Made by a program: the position numbers and the translations under genes
Source: Bubalus kerabau
Lineage: Eukaryota > Chordata > Mammalia > Artiodactyla > Bovidae
Reading direction: 5' to 3'
Assembly: GCF_029407905.1 (NCBI RefSeq)
Contig: NC_073628.1
Location: forward strand, 89,586,501 to 89,650,500
Length of the DNA: 64,000 bases
The notes under the pieces: generated by a model
What the model was told of the DNA's origin: nothing
What the model saw: only the letters and a program-made list of their open reading frames with translations
Databases searched by the model: none
Part shown: positions 46,880 to 58,800 of the stretch, in pieces
Numbering within the stretch: position 1 is the stretch's first letter
Layout: every line of letters begins with the position of its first letter

Positions 46880-49800
46880 CTGAGAAATAATGGACAGATC
46901 AATTAATAACTGGATTATATGATGAGCACAATTTTTCGGAGTCAAGTTTTGCCACTAACTTTTGTAGAGGTTTTAATCCTCCTAAAAGAGGATAGTTAAA
47001 TAATATACTAAAAGAGGATAGTTAAATAAATAGTAGTTTAACTCTCCTGTGTGCCTCCAGGGTAAAAATGTGTTTAAAAAAATACAGGAGGTGGGGCTGC
47101 AGCAGGGCATGGAAGAAGAGCAAAGGCTTTAAAACTACTTAACTCTGCAATTATCCATTCTTGGGATTTGTTGCCTGATCTGTAAAAGGTTAGTTAAAAG
47201 AAAACATAAAGAAGCTTCCTAGGTTTTTGTAAGGTATAGATATTCTATATTAATATCATCAGAGTCCACTGACTTACAAAAAAAAATAAAGTCAAGTGAT
47301 GATCCCACAAATGAGAAAGTTTTCAATTAGGTATTTTTGGAAGACATGCATATAAAAAGTTAAACTCATTTGATTTCAAAAGTCTAGGTTAAGAAATGTC
47401 TAAATTTGTCAGAGAGGAGACAAGATGGTACAGTAGAAGGACTTGAGCTTACCTCTTCTCATGAAAACATCAAAACCACAACTAACTGCTGAAAAACCAT
47501 TAACAAAAAAGACTGGAACCAATCAAAATGACAAGGAGATGATAGGAGGGGTTCATTTGCAATACAACCTGGCTCACCAGAGGGACAAAACTTAGTTCCA
47601 CTGGCCAGAGGATAGGTACCAGTTCCTTCCACCAGGAACCCTGCACAAACCTCTTAGGCCAGACTCAGCTACCAGGGGCAAACACCAGAAGCAAGAGGAG
47701 CTACATTCCTGCAGCCTGCAGAATGGAGACAGTAAAAAGAAAGGCAAAAAGATAGCAGAGGAATATATTCCGAATGAAGGAACAAAAAAGTGAAATGGAG
47801 ATAGGCAGTATACCCAAAAAAGAATTCAATGTGATGATAGTAAAAACCATTCTATATTTTGAAAAAGAATGGAAGCACAGATGAAAAAGAATATAAAGAA
47901 TAACAAAGTTGAACAATAGAGTAACTGTGATGCAAAATACATCAGAAGGAATCAATAGCAGAATAAAGGAGACAGAAAAATGGATAAGTGAGCTGTAAGA
48001 CAGAAGAGAGTGACATGATATATTTAAAGTGGTGAAAGGGAAAAACTGCAACCAAGAATACTTCTATATAGCAAGGCTCTTGTTCAGATTTAAAAGAGAA
48101 AAGGTTTATAGCCAAGCAAAAACTAAGAGAATTCAGTACCACCAAACCAAACTAGCTTTAAACAAGTGCTAAAGGAACTTCTCTCAGTGGAGAAGAAGAC
48201 CACAACTAGAAAGAAGAAAATTGCAAATGGAAAAGCTCACCAGTAAAGGCAAACATGCAGTAAAGGTAGGAAATCATCCACTACAAATATGATATCCAAA
48301 ATTAGCAATTGTGGGACTTCCCTGGCAGTCTGGTGGTTAAGATCCACACTTCCAAAGCAGGAGGTGCAGGTTCAGTCCCCGGTTAGGGAACTTAGTTTTC
48401 CACATGCTGCACATCCAAAAAAAATAAAACAGCAATGATGATAATAGGCAAGTACAAATGCAGAATATTGGAAATGCATTTGAAATGTAAGAGAACAGTA
48501 ACTTAATCGTTTATATATGGACTGTATATCAACACTTTGTGGTAACTGTAAATAAAAAATATACAATAGATATATACACACAAAATAGAAAAAACAACAC
48601 TAAACATAGCCATCCGATCATTAGAGAAGAGAACAAAAGAGGAAGGGAAGAAAAAAAGATGAAAACAAATTCAAAACTGAACAGAATGGCAATAAGAACA
48701 TACATTTTGAGAATTACCTTACATAAGATGATTAAATGCTGCAACAGTCTAAAGACTTAGACTGGCTGGATGGATATGAAAATAAAACCCATAAATATGC
48801 ATTCTACAAGAGATCCACACTAGATCTAGGGAAACATACATACTGAAAGTAAGGGGATGGAAACAGATACTGCATGCAAGTAAAATTCTCTAGAAGCTAG
48901 ATTAATAATACTTGTATTAGTTAAAATAGACTTTAAAATAGAGAGTTTTGAAAGAGACAAAGAGAGACACTACATAATGATCACGGGATCAATCCAGGAA
49001 GAACACATAACAATTGTAAATATATGTGCTCCCATATATATTGGAGCACCTCAATATATGAGGCAAGGCTAACATAAAAGGAGAAGGCAAGCCATAAAAG
49101 GAGAAATCAGCAGTAACACATAATAGTGGAGGACTTTAACACCAGCTTTCATCCATTGATGGATAATCCAGAAACAAAATCAATAAGGAAACACAGCCCT
49201 TAAATGACACATTAGACCAGATGGACTCAATCAATATTTATATAGCATTCCATCCAAAAGCAGCAGAATACATATTCAGTTGCACATGGAATTTTCTCCT
49301 GGATAGATCACTATAAGAAAAAAAAAGACAATAAAAACCTGTGGAGGCTAGCTGATTTGCAACCGAACAACCAGTGGATCACTGAAGAAATCAAAGAAGA
49401 ATCTAAAATATATTTGGAGACAAATGAAATCATGATGATCCAAAACCAATGGGATATAGCAATAGGAATTCTAAGAAGGACGTTTAGAGCAATAAAAGCG
49501 TACCTCAGGAAACAAGAAAAATGTTAAATAACCTAACCTTATACCTAAAGTGACTAAAGAAGAACAATCAAACCCAAAATTATTAGAAGGAAAGAAAGCA
49601 TAAAGATCAGAGCAGAAATAAATGAAATAGAGATGAAGAAAACAATAGAAAGGATCAATGAAACTAAAGCCTGGTTCTTTGAAAAGATAAATAAAATCAA
49701 TAAAGCTTTAGCCAGACTCATCAAGAAAATGAGAAAATAAAGGCTTACTTCTCTTACAAGTAAAAAAAAAAAAAAAAGGCTCAAATCAATAAAATTTGAA

Positions 49801-52800
49801 ATGAACAAGGAGATAAGAAACAACACAGAAATAAAAAGGATCATAAGAGACTACTGCCAGAAATTTATGCCAGTGAAATGGACAAGCTAGAAGAAATGGA
49901 CAAATTCTTAGAAAGGTACAACCTCCCTAGACTGACCCAGGAAGAAATAGAAAATATGAACAGACCAATCAGAAGTACTAAAATTGCAACTGTGTTTTTA
50001 AAACTCCCAAAAAATGTCCAGGACCAGATGACTTCACAGGCAAATTCTATCAAATATTTAGAGAAGAGTTAACACCTATCCTTCTGAAACTATCAAAAAA
50101 AAAAAAAAAATCACAGAGGAAAGAACAGTCTCAAACTCAGTCTATGAGACCAACATCACCTTGATTACCAAAACCAGACCAAGTTACCACAAGGAAGGAC
50201 AATTAGAGGCTAGTATCATTGATGAATATAGATGCAAAAATCCTCAACAAAATACTAGCAAACAAAATCCAACAATACATTAATAGGACCATACACCACA
50301 GAGTAGATTCATTCCAGGGATGCAAGGATTGTTTGGTATCCACAAATCAATTGGTGTGATACACCACATCAACAAGTTGAAAAATAAAAACTATATGATC
50401 TTAATAGATCCAGAAAAAGGTTTTGACAAAATTCGACACCCATTTATGATTAAAAACTCTCTAGAAAGGGGGCATACAGGGAACCTATATTAATATAATA
50501 AAAAACATATATGACAAACCCACAACTAACATCATACTCAATAATGAAGAGGTGAAACCATTTCCTCTATGATCAGGAACAAGAGAAATTTGCCTACTCT
50601 TGCCACTTTTATTCAGCGTAGTTTTGGAAGTCCTAGCCAAAAATAAACTCAAAATGGACTAAAGGCCTAAATGTAAATCCAGATACTATAAAACTCTTAG
50701 AGGAAAATATAGGCAAAACAGACTTTGACCTAAACCACAGCAATATCTTTTTCAGTCCATCTCCTAGAGCAATGGAAATAAAAACAAATGTAAGCAAATT
50801 AGACTTAAACTCAAAAGCTTTTGCACACCAAAGGAAACTATAAACAAAACAATAAAATGACCCACAGAATGGGAGAAAATATTTACAAACAATGTAATCG
50901 ACAAGCGATTAATCTCCAAGATTTACAAACAGCTGTTTGTATTTATCCGTATCAAAAAAAAAAAACAATTAAAAAATAGGCAGAAGACCTAAATAGATAT
51001 TTCTCCAATGAATACAGACAGATAACCAAGAGGCACATGAAAGTTTCTCAATATCACAAATTATTAGAGAAATGCAAGTCAAAACTACAAGACACCAGCT
51101 CACACCAGTCAGAATGACCATCATCAAAAAGTCTACAAGCAATAAGTACTCCCTTATTGCTTGTAGGTAGAGGGTGTAGAGAGGTGGGGACCCTCCTACA
51201 CTATTGATTTGAATATAAATTGGTACAGTCACAATGGAGAACGGTGTAAAAGTTCCTTTAAAAACTAAAAGTAGAACTACCATATCATCCAGCAATCCCA
51301 CTCCACAACATATATCCAGAGAAAAAACATGGGCCAAAATTATACATGAACCCCAGTGTTCATTGCAGCACAGTTTACAGCACTGTTTAGCTATGACATG
51401 GAAGCAACCTAAATGTCCATATATACAATGGAACAGCCATAAAAAAGAACAAAATGATGCCACTTGTTGCATCATGGATGGATCTAGAGATTATCACAGT
51501 GAAGTAATTCAGGCAAAGACAGATACGATATTATTTATATGTGAAATCTAAAAAATTATACAAATGCACTTATTTACAAAACAGAAACAGACTCACCGAC
51601 TTAGAAAAGAACCTTATGGTTACCAAATGGGAAAGGTTGAGGGGAGAGATTTAACAGGTTGGGATTAACATATGTTGTGTGCTTAGTCATGTCCGACTGT
51701 GACTCATTGGACAGCAGCCCACCAAGTTCTTCTGTCCAGGGAATTTGCCAGACAAGAATATTGGAGTGGGTTGCCATTTCCTTCTCCAGGGCATCTTCCT
51801 GACACAGGAATCAAACCCGTGTCTCTTGCGTCTCCTGCATTGGCAAGCGGATCCTTTACCACTAGTGCCACCTAGGAGTCCCTGGGATTAACATATACAT
51901 ACTATTATATAGAAAATAATCAACAAAGACCTACTGTATAGCACAGAGGAGACTAGTTAAGATGCTGGAATAATCTATATGGCAAAAGAATGTGAAAAAG
52001 ACTAGAAATGTGTATATAGGTAACCTAATCACTTTGTTGTACACCTGAACCTAATATAACATTGTATTGATAAATCAACTATACTCCAATATAAACTATA
52101 AATTAAAAAATGAAAATAGAATTCCCTGGTGATCCAGTTGTTAGCTCTCTGTGCTTCCATTGCAGAGGGCTTGGTTTTGATCCCTGATTGGATAACTAAG
52201 AAATCCTACATGCCGTGTGTTGTGGTCAAAAAATTAAAATTAAAATTACTATTTGTTAGATCTTCCTCTTAATATTTGATCAATTTGAATAACTAGATAC
52301 ATGGCCATAGTTTAAATTAGGCTCATACATACTTCCTAGAACTAATAGAGCAGTTTTAAGGTTTTAGTTTTTTAGGCTGTTTATTTTAAGAGATTGAGCA
52401 TGATATTTGGAGTAAAAAGTTGACTTCAGGTTATGACTTAATTTTATATGATCTTTGGTAAGTCATTTTAATCACCCTTTTGGTTCCTTTTTTTCCCCCA
52501 GTTCTAAGATGAGTGTATAATATTTTCTTTGTGATCTTTGTGAAAATCAAAGAATCATTTATAAAAATACCATGTTAGCTATAAAGTTTTCTGTTAGTTT
52601 TCCTACTGATACATGGAAAAGATTCTCCTTGACTTGGCTGGTGAGCCAGAAACTTACTGTTATCTTGGCTCCATCCTGCAGGTACAATAATATTAGAAAG
52701 TAAGGATGGCTACACAGCCATCAGATATGTCATGCCATACTGCCTGGCTTTTAAAATTAGTCAGTGAACCTAAGTTTGAAATTAACTCTAGGATGTTAAT

Positions 52801-55800
52801 TTGCCCAGGCTCAGAGATCCTGCTTGATTTTTCTGTCTGTCCTGGAAATTTATGTTTTCCTTCTCACTGAGCTAAAACATATGCATCCTGGAATATTTGT
52901 AGACAGAGTCAGACCTGAGATAATTTTAGGCCCAGAAATAAGAAATAATCCAAACCAAAATGGTATACACTGTGGATTTCTAAGTACTAACTCACTTTTT
53001 CATGTTGAACATGGCCTCCCTTCTTCTTTCCATGAATGCCATCTGAAGATTCCCTTTGTGCTTCTGAACCAATTAGTGGAAGGAATCTTAGACTAGTGGG
53101 GCTTGGTACCTAGGAGCCATAAATAAAGAATAAGACATACTTAAGGTGATAAATTTTGTATTATGAATTCAGGGGTGGGGGATAGGAAGTGAGAAGGTCC
53201 AACTGCTTTAAAACATACCCACCATCCCAGGAGTCCACTATTAATTCTGATACTTTCCCCTTAGCAGCATCTATAGCTTAACTGTTTAATACCTGTAGGA
53301 AGTTATCAACATGGTCTTGGGAAAGAGAAGTACCATTTTATAAAACAATATTATAAGTTAAAATTAGGGTGCAATGTTTTGTCTTTGGTTTATTATTCTT
53401 GGTTAATTAAACAACAGAGGTTATCTGGGTTGGAGACTTGAAGAAGTAGGGATTTGGAGGGAAACAAGGGGTGGATGAGTTATTGGCAGAGGAGCAGCAC
53501 AGGCAAAATCACAGTAGAATGAGGAACAGTGATGCTTAAGGAATGGTAAGTTAGCACACTGGAGTGTAGGGTACATGGGAGAATATGGTGGAAAATGGGG
53601 TTATACAGTTCAGGTGGAGGTCAGATCATGAGATGCCAGGCTAAAGGCATTTAGTTTTATCCTATAGGTGATGAAGAGCCAGGGTAAGGTCTGAAATACT
53701 TTTCTGTAGTATTGTTCAATGTGGAATGACAGAAAATGATCAAAGCCACTGACACAGAAACCCAAAGATTTCTCTGGTTTTGGATGCAGCATGTTTATGG
53801 AATCATCTTTCTGCTTGGTTCGTGTGATTGCTTGCTCAGGGTCAGGAATGAGATGCCAGATTCCCTAATTGTTCTGGAATCACTCTAGTCCTAGATACCT
53901 CCAACTCACCCTGTATATGGGCAGAGAACCAAAAACAATCCCTGCCTCTCTGTTTTCAGTCATGAAACCTTCCAAGGCATGTTTTCGAATCTGCAAAGAG
54001 AGGAGTGAATGTTTAATGAAAAGGGCACATTATATCAGTGGCAAAATTCCTGGAATCAAATTCTGACTCTTCCACTTATTATTTGCATGATCTTAAGCAA
54101 ATTCTTTCCCTGTTGACAACTTATGAGAACAAAACGTATATAGTAAGATGCTACTCAAATGTAAGATTTAAATCTATTGTATTATTATTACTAATAACAA
54201 TATGTCAAAAAGAAATGAAAAGAAGTGAACAAATATTACACAATTGTGAATGAAAAGGAATGGGGAAAATAAAATTGTTAGTAGAAATCAGATTCCTACT
54301 TGAAATGTATTTTTATATCAAGCATTAAACCTTTGTTATTTTACCAACCAACTGAGAAGATAAAGATGTGGTAAGAAGAGGCCAAGCCTTATAACATTGA
54401 GTGCATTCATTTGTTTCAAGAGCTTTAAAACCTTTCTAAAGACTTCCCCAAATTTATTTAACATTTCAGTTAAATTACTTTAACAGTTACCACTTCAAGT
54501 TGGAAAAGAATATTAAATGTGAATATCAATCTTTATTTTTAGGTTGTGCTGTTCAACGCGATCAAGCATTTGTTACATGCTATACATGTATCTTTGCCCA
54601 TAAAGAGCTTATGATTTATTGGTGGAGGGGAGAAGTAAGAGTCAGTATACCAATAGTTCTACTTCAGTGTAGAACATGGTAAATGAACCTGTTATGAGAC
54701 ACAAGGCAGAGAGAGATTGGGGCCTTTGGGGAAAGTGGAATTAACATTTATTGAATGCCTACAATGTACCTCATATACATTTTCTCATTTAATCCTCAAA
54801 AAAACTCTTTGAGAGATTAGATTATTAGTTATTAGATAAAATGACACCTAAGATTAAACTGAAGTCTGTTTCATTCCACAGCCAGTCTCTTTCTTGCCTG
54901 TCACCCTGTCTTCTGGGTGAAGCTATCCAAGTTCCCTTTGGACAGAAAGTGAGGGTTTATAAAATGGTTTCATTTGGAAAGTGTTAAATACTTATTAAAC
55001 ATGAAGTTGATGCTGTGAAAAATGACATATTCTGTTTTACAAATTGGAACAATGCCCTCAACTCGAGGTTGTCAGTGTCCTATGCCCAGTCCTTTTCATC
55101 TCTCGAACGTAATGACCATCTGAATGTTGTGTTCTTAACTCTCTTGCTTTTGTTTATATAATTTTACCTTTTATATAACTTTTTGCCAAAACAGTATTTT
55201 GTTTACTTTTGCCTTTCCTCTATTTTTATCAAAATGAAATGACTATGTATATATTCTTATGCACAACTTGCCTTATTCAGTAGTATGTTTCAAACATCCA
55301 TCCGTGTAGGGAAGTGTTATTCGAGTTCATTTATTTTTACTGCTCCGTAGTATTTTAATTTATAAATAGGCCATAATTTAGTTACCAGTTATACTATTGA
55401 TGAGCATTTAGGCTGCTTTCAGATTTTTTCTGTTACAAATAGTACTGCTATGAGCTGTCTTGTTCCTGCCTCCTAAACACATGTTTAGGAATTTCTGTTG
55501 ATACTTAGTAGAGTATGCCTATTTTCAGTTTACTAGATAATGCCTGTCATATAATTTTCCAAAGTGATTCTAGCAATTTACACTACTTCCACCAGCAGAT
55601 TAGTGTTCTGATTGTTCTAAATGCACACCAATTGTCAGACTCTTTGATATTTGCCAATCTGGTGTGTATAAAATTCTACCTTATAATATTAGTGGTGTGT
55701 GTTTCCATGATTACTAATGAGGTTGAGCATCTTTTCAGTTACTTATTTTTTTTTTCTTTTGTGAGGTACCCAAGTATTTGACCATTTTTTAAACTGGATC

Positions 55801-58800
55801 ATCTTTTCTGATTATTGATTTTTTCCTATACTGGATACTAATACTTTGTCAGTGGCAAAGTAGGATGGACTTTGACAGAGAGAGATGATGGATATGGCAG
55901 GGGAAGCCCAGGTGGACTGTACAGACTGGAGACTGAGAGAGATATTCAGGAAAAAACAATTAGTCTGATTTATAGAGAGTCAGATTGGAAAAGGAAATGG
56001 CAACCCACTCCAGTGTTCTTGCCTGGAGAATCCCAGGGATGGGGAGCCTGGTGGGCTGCCATCTATGGGGTCGCACAGAGTCGGACACGACTAAAGTGAC
56101 TTAGCAGCATCAGCATAGAGGGTCAGACAACTATAGGTTAGAAATGGAAGATAAGTTTTAATCAGAGGTAAATTTGGTTTGTATTGTGCAAGATCTTGAA
56201 GAAATCCATTTTAATTAATTAATGCCAATTGTTGGTGGTGATGATGTTCAGTCTCTAAGTTGTGTCCTACACTTTGTGACCACATGGACTGCAGCATGCC
56301 AGGCTACCCTGTCCTTTACCATCTCCCAGAGTTTGCTCAAATTCATGTCCATCAAGTTGGTGATGCTATCTAACCAGCTCATCTTCTGACACCCTCTTCT
56401 CCTTTTGCCTTCAATCTTTCCCAGCATCAGGTCTTTTCCAATGAGTTGACTCTGCATCAGGTAGCTTTAGCATCAGTCCTTCCAATGAATATTCAGGGTT
56501 GATTTCCTTTAGGATTAACTGGTTTGATCTCCTTGCAGTCCAAGGGACTCTCAAGAGTCTTCTCCAGCACCACATCTTGAAAGCATTTAGACCTTAGCCT
56601 AAAGGCTCAGAGGCTATATTCATTTTTTAGAAGTTTTAGAAATTGAAATAGAATAAATCGCAATGTACATTTCTCTCCTATTCTGCGCAAAGAGAAGTTT
56701 TTCTATCTGTGATAGGCAGAATAATGGCAACCAATGATATTCACACACTATTCCTCCCACCCCAAATCTGTGAATATATTGCTTAATTTGGCAAAAGGGA
56801 CTTTGCAGATGTGGCTAACATTAAGAAACTTGAGATGGATCATCCAAGTGGGCCCAATCTAGCCACAGGAATTTTTAAAAGCAGAGAACATTTCCAACTG
56901 TTCAGAGAGATGAGATTACAGAAGAATAGGATTTTCTGGCTTTGAAGGTGAAGGAAGAGAACCACAAACTAGGGAATATGAGATTCTGCCTAGAGGCTCC
57001 GGAAGGAGGCACAACTCTGTTGACACCAGTGAGACGCAAATCAGACTTCTACAGAACTGTGAAATAACTAACTTGTATGGTTTAAACCACCAAGTTCCTA
57101 TTGACATGTAACAGCAGCAATAGGAAACTAATACACTGGACATATTAAATTCAGAAAAACAAAAGCAAAGTGATTTTTTTTGTTGTTTTTTAAAGCTACC
57201 TTAGGAGAAGAAAGAGACTTGAAAAACTTAAAATCATGTTCCACTTCAAAGGCCTTAGGAGGTGTACGTTTGAAGAGCAAAGACATCGAGCTCATTTTTT
57301 GCCATCTGCATATAAAGAAACACACACATATTAAAAACATGGCTAAGGACATACCTATGCCTACTCAACAAGTATTCATCATGTCCTTTGTCTGGGCCTC
57401 CAAATTCTCTGGCTCCCATGGCACCAGCCCTAATGATGTGACCTTTGCACTTAACTCTTATTTCACTTCCCAGAGTTCCCTCCAAAGAAATCACCAAGAT
57501 TTCTACTAAATCTCAACATTCCATGAAGTTAACTTCATTAATAGCCATTGGGGGGGAAAAAAACAAAAACAGAAATCTCTGGTATAAAACTAATATTTGA
57601 TTTTTTTTCAAATGACTCAGGCCAAACTTCCATTATATTTAAAACTTACTTATGTATATATTTTAAAAGTCATAACTAAGTATTAAAAATGTAAACATAT
57701 GTCTTCTAAATGTAAACATATATCCTACTTTAACATATCCCAAATATATCATACTGTTTCATACTTTGTATCTATCATTTATATCTGTTGCCTCTGCTTG
57801 AAAGTTCTCCATTAATCATTATTTGTTCCACAGTATCTTTTGAGTGCCTACTATGTGCTAAGCACTGAACTAAGAATTGGATATATAAAGATACATAAAA
57901 CATGCTCCTAGTCTTCAAGGAACTCAAGAGAATAGTAAATAAGATGCATATTAACAAATCAGAATATAGTGTTTTAAGTACTAAGATACATGGATTCTTA
58001 AGACTCAGCAATTACTCAAGGAGACTCATCAACTTTGCCTGGTGAACTTTGCCACATCCTGATGAATCTTGGCTCTACTGTCACACTTCTTACATTTTAG
58101 CCAGATGTCTTCCCCAGTGCTCCTTACTGCCCAGCTAAGACAAGCCTTGAATACTTCAGTGTGGTTTGGCAATCATTTGGAACCCTCATTAATTGTTCCC
58201 CAACTGTTTCTGTTTTGAACCAAGTTCCGTGTGGCTTATGAGTCTTAGCTTCAGTTCCTGTTTACAACTGTTCTACCGACTTTTGGACTAGATGATGGCG
58301 TTGTGTCTCCCCAGCCTTGACTTACTCAAGATTTCCCTGAAAGACTCTATCTTAGACAGTCCTCTCTGATTCTTTCCACTTTGGACTCATCTTGTCAGAT
58401 ATTCCAGTTCTGAGTGAGTGAATGAGTGAGTGAGTGAGTGAAATGAGTGAATGAGTGAGTGAAAGTCGCTCAGTCGTGTCCGACTCTTTGTGACCCCATG
58501 GATAGTCTAGGAATTCTCCAGGCCAGAATACTGGAGTGGGTAGCCGTTCCCTTCTCCAGGGGATCTTTCCAACCAGGGGATTGAACCCAGGTCTCCTGCG
58601 CTGCAGGCAGATTCTTTATCAGCTGAGCTATCAGAGAAGGCCAAGAATACTGGAGTGATCTGCTGGATATTACCAGTCTAGGTATTCTAGTTCTGTGAGG
58701 GCTAGACATTTAGACATCTACCATTTAGGGCTGGGCTTTGCTGATGTTGAAAGCTCAGATGAACACTAGTCACTTCCATTATGACAAATATTCAGCCACA

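Larger units (their letters stand above)
47410..52110 (+). mobile_element. Decayed L1 with SINE insertions
   Basis: Plus-strand L1 beginning near agaggagacaagatggtaca, with ORF1- and ORF2-like stretches full of stops, and ending about gttgtacacctgaacctaat. A jump near 50640 joins two distant ORF2 parts, an internal deletion. It is antisense to WDR64 and fills most of its last intron. Confidence 0.8.
46880..52995 (-). other. WDR64 last intron
   Basis: It is filled by a decayed plus-strand L1 (about 47410-52110) with a CHR-type SINE at 48309-48420 and a Bov-A SINE at 51674-51882. A second CHR-type SINE lies at 52119-52236. 52240-52990 shows nothing recognised. Confidence 0.75.
53991..57199 (-). 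other. WDR64 intron
   Basis: It holds a MIR-like repeat (54725-54910), an antisense L1 (about 55150-55860), a Bov-tA SINE (55985-56116), a BovB 3' piece (56239-56592) and an LTR-like repeat (about 56710-57135). Confidence 0.75.

Noticed and set aside
47701..48051. 116-codon hydrophobic minus-strand frame resembling a membrane protein
   Set aside because: It is antisense of A-rich L1 sequence; the Phe/Ile/Leu richness is a by-product of poly-A-rich codons read backward.
56710..57135. Possible endogenous retrovirus
   Set aside because: Only an old LTR-like segment; no gag, pol or env-like frames nearby.
58410..58454. Regular repeats that could suggest a CRISPR-like array
   Set aside because: A 4-bp microsatellite in a mammalian intron with no spacers.
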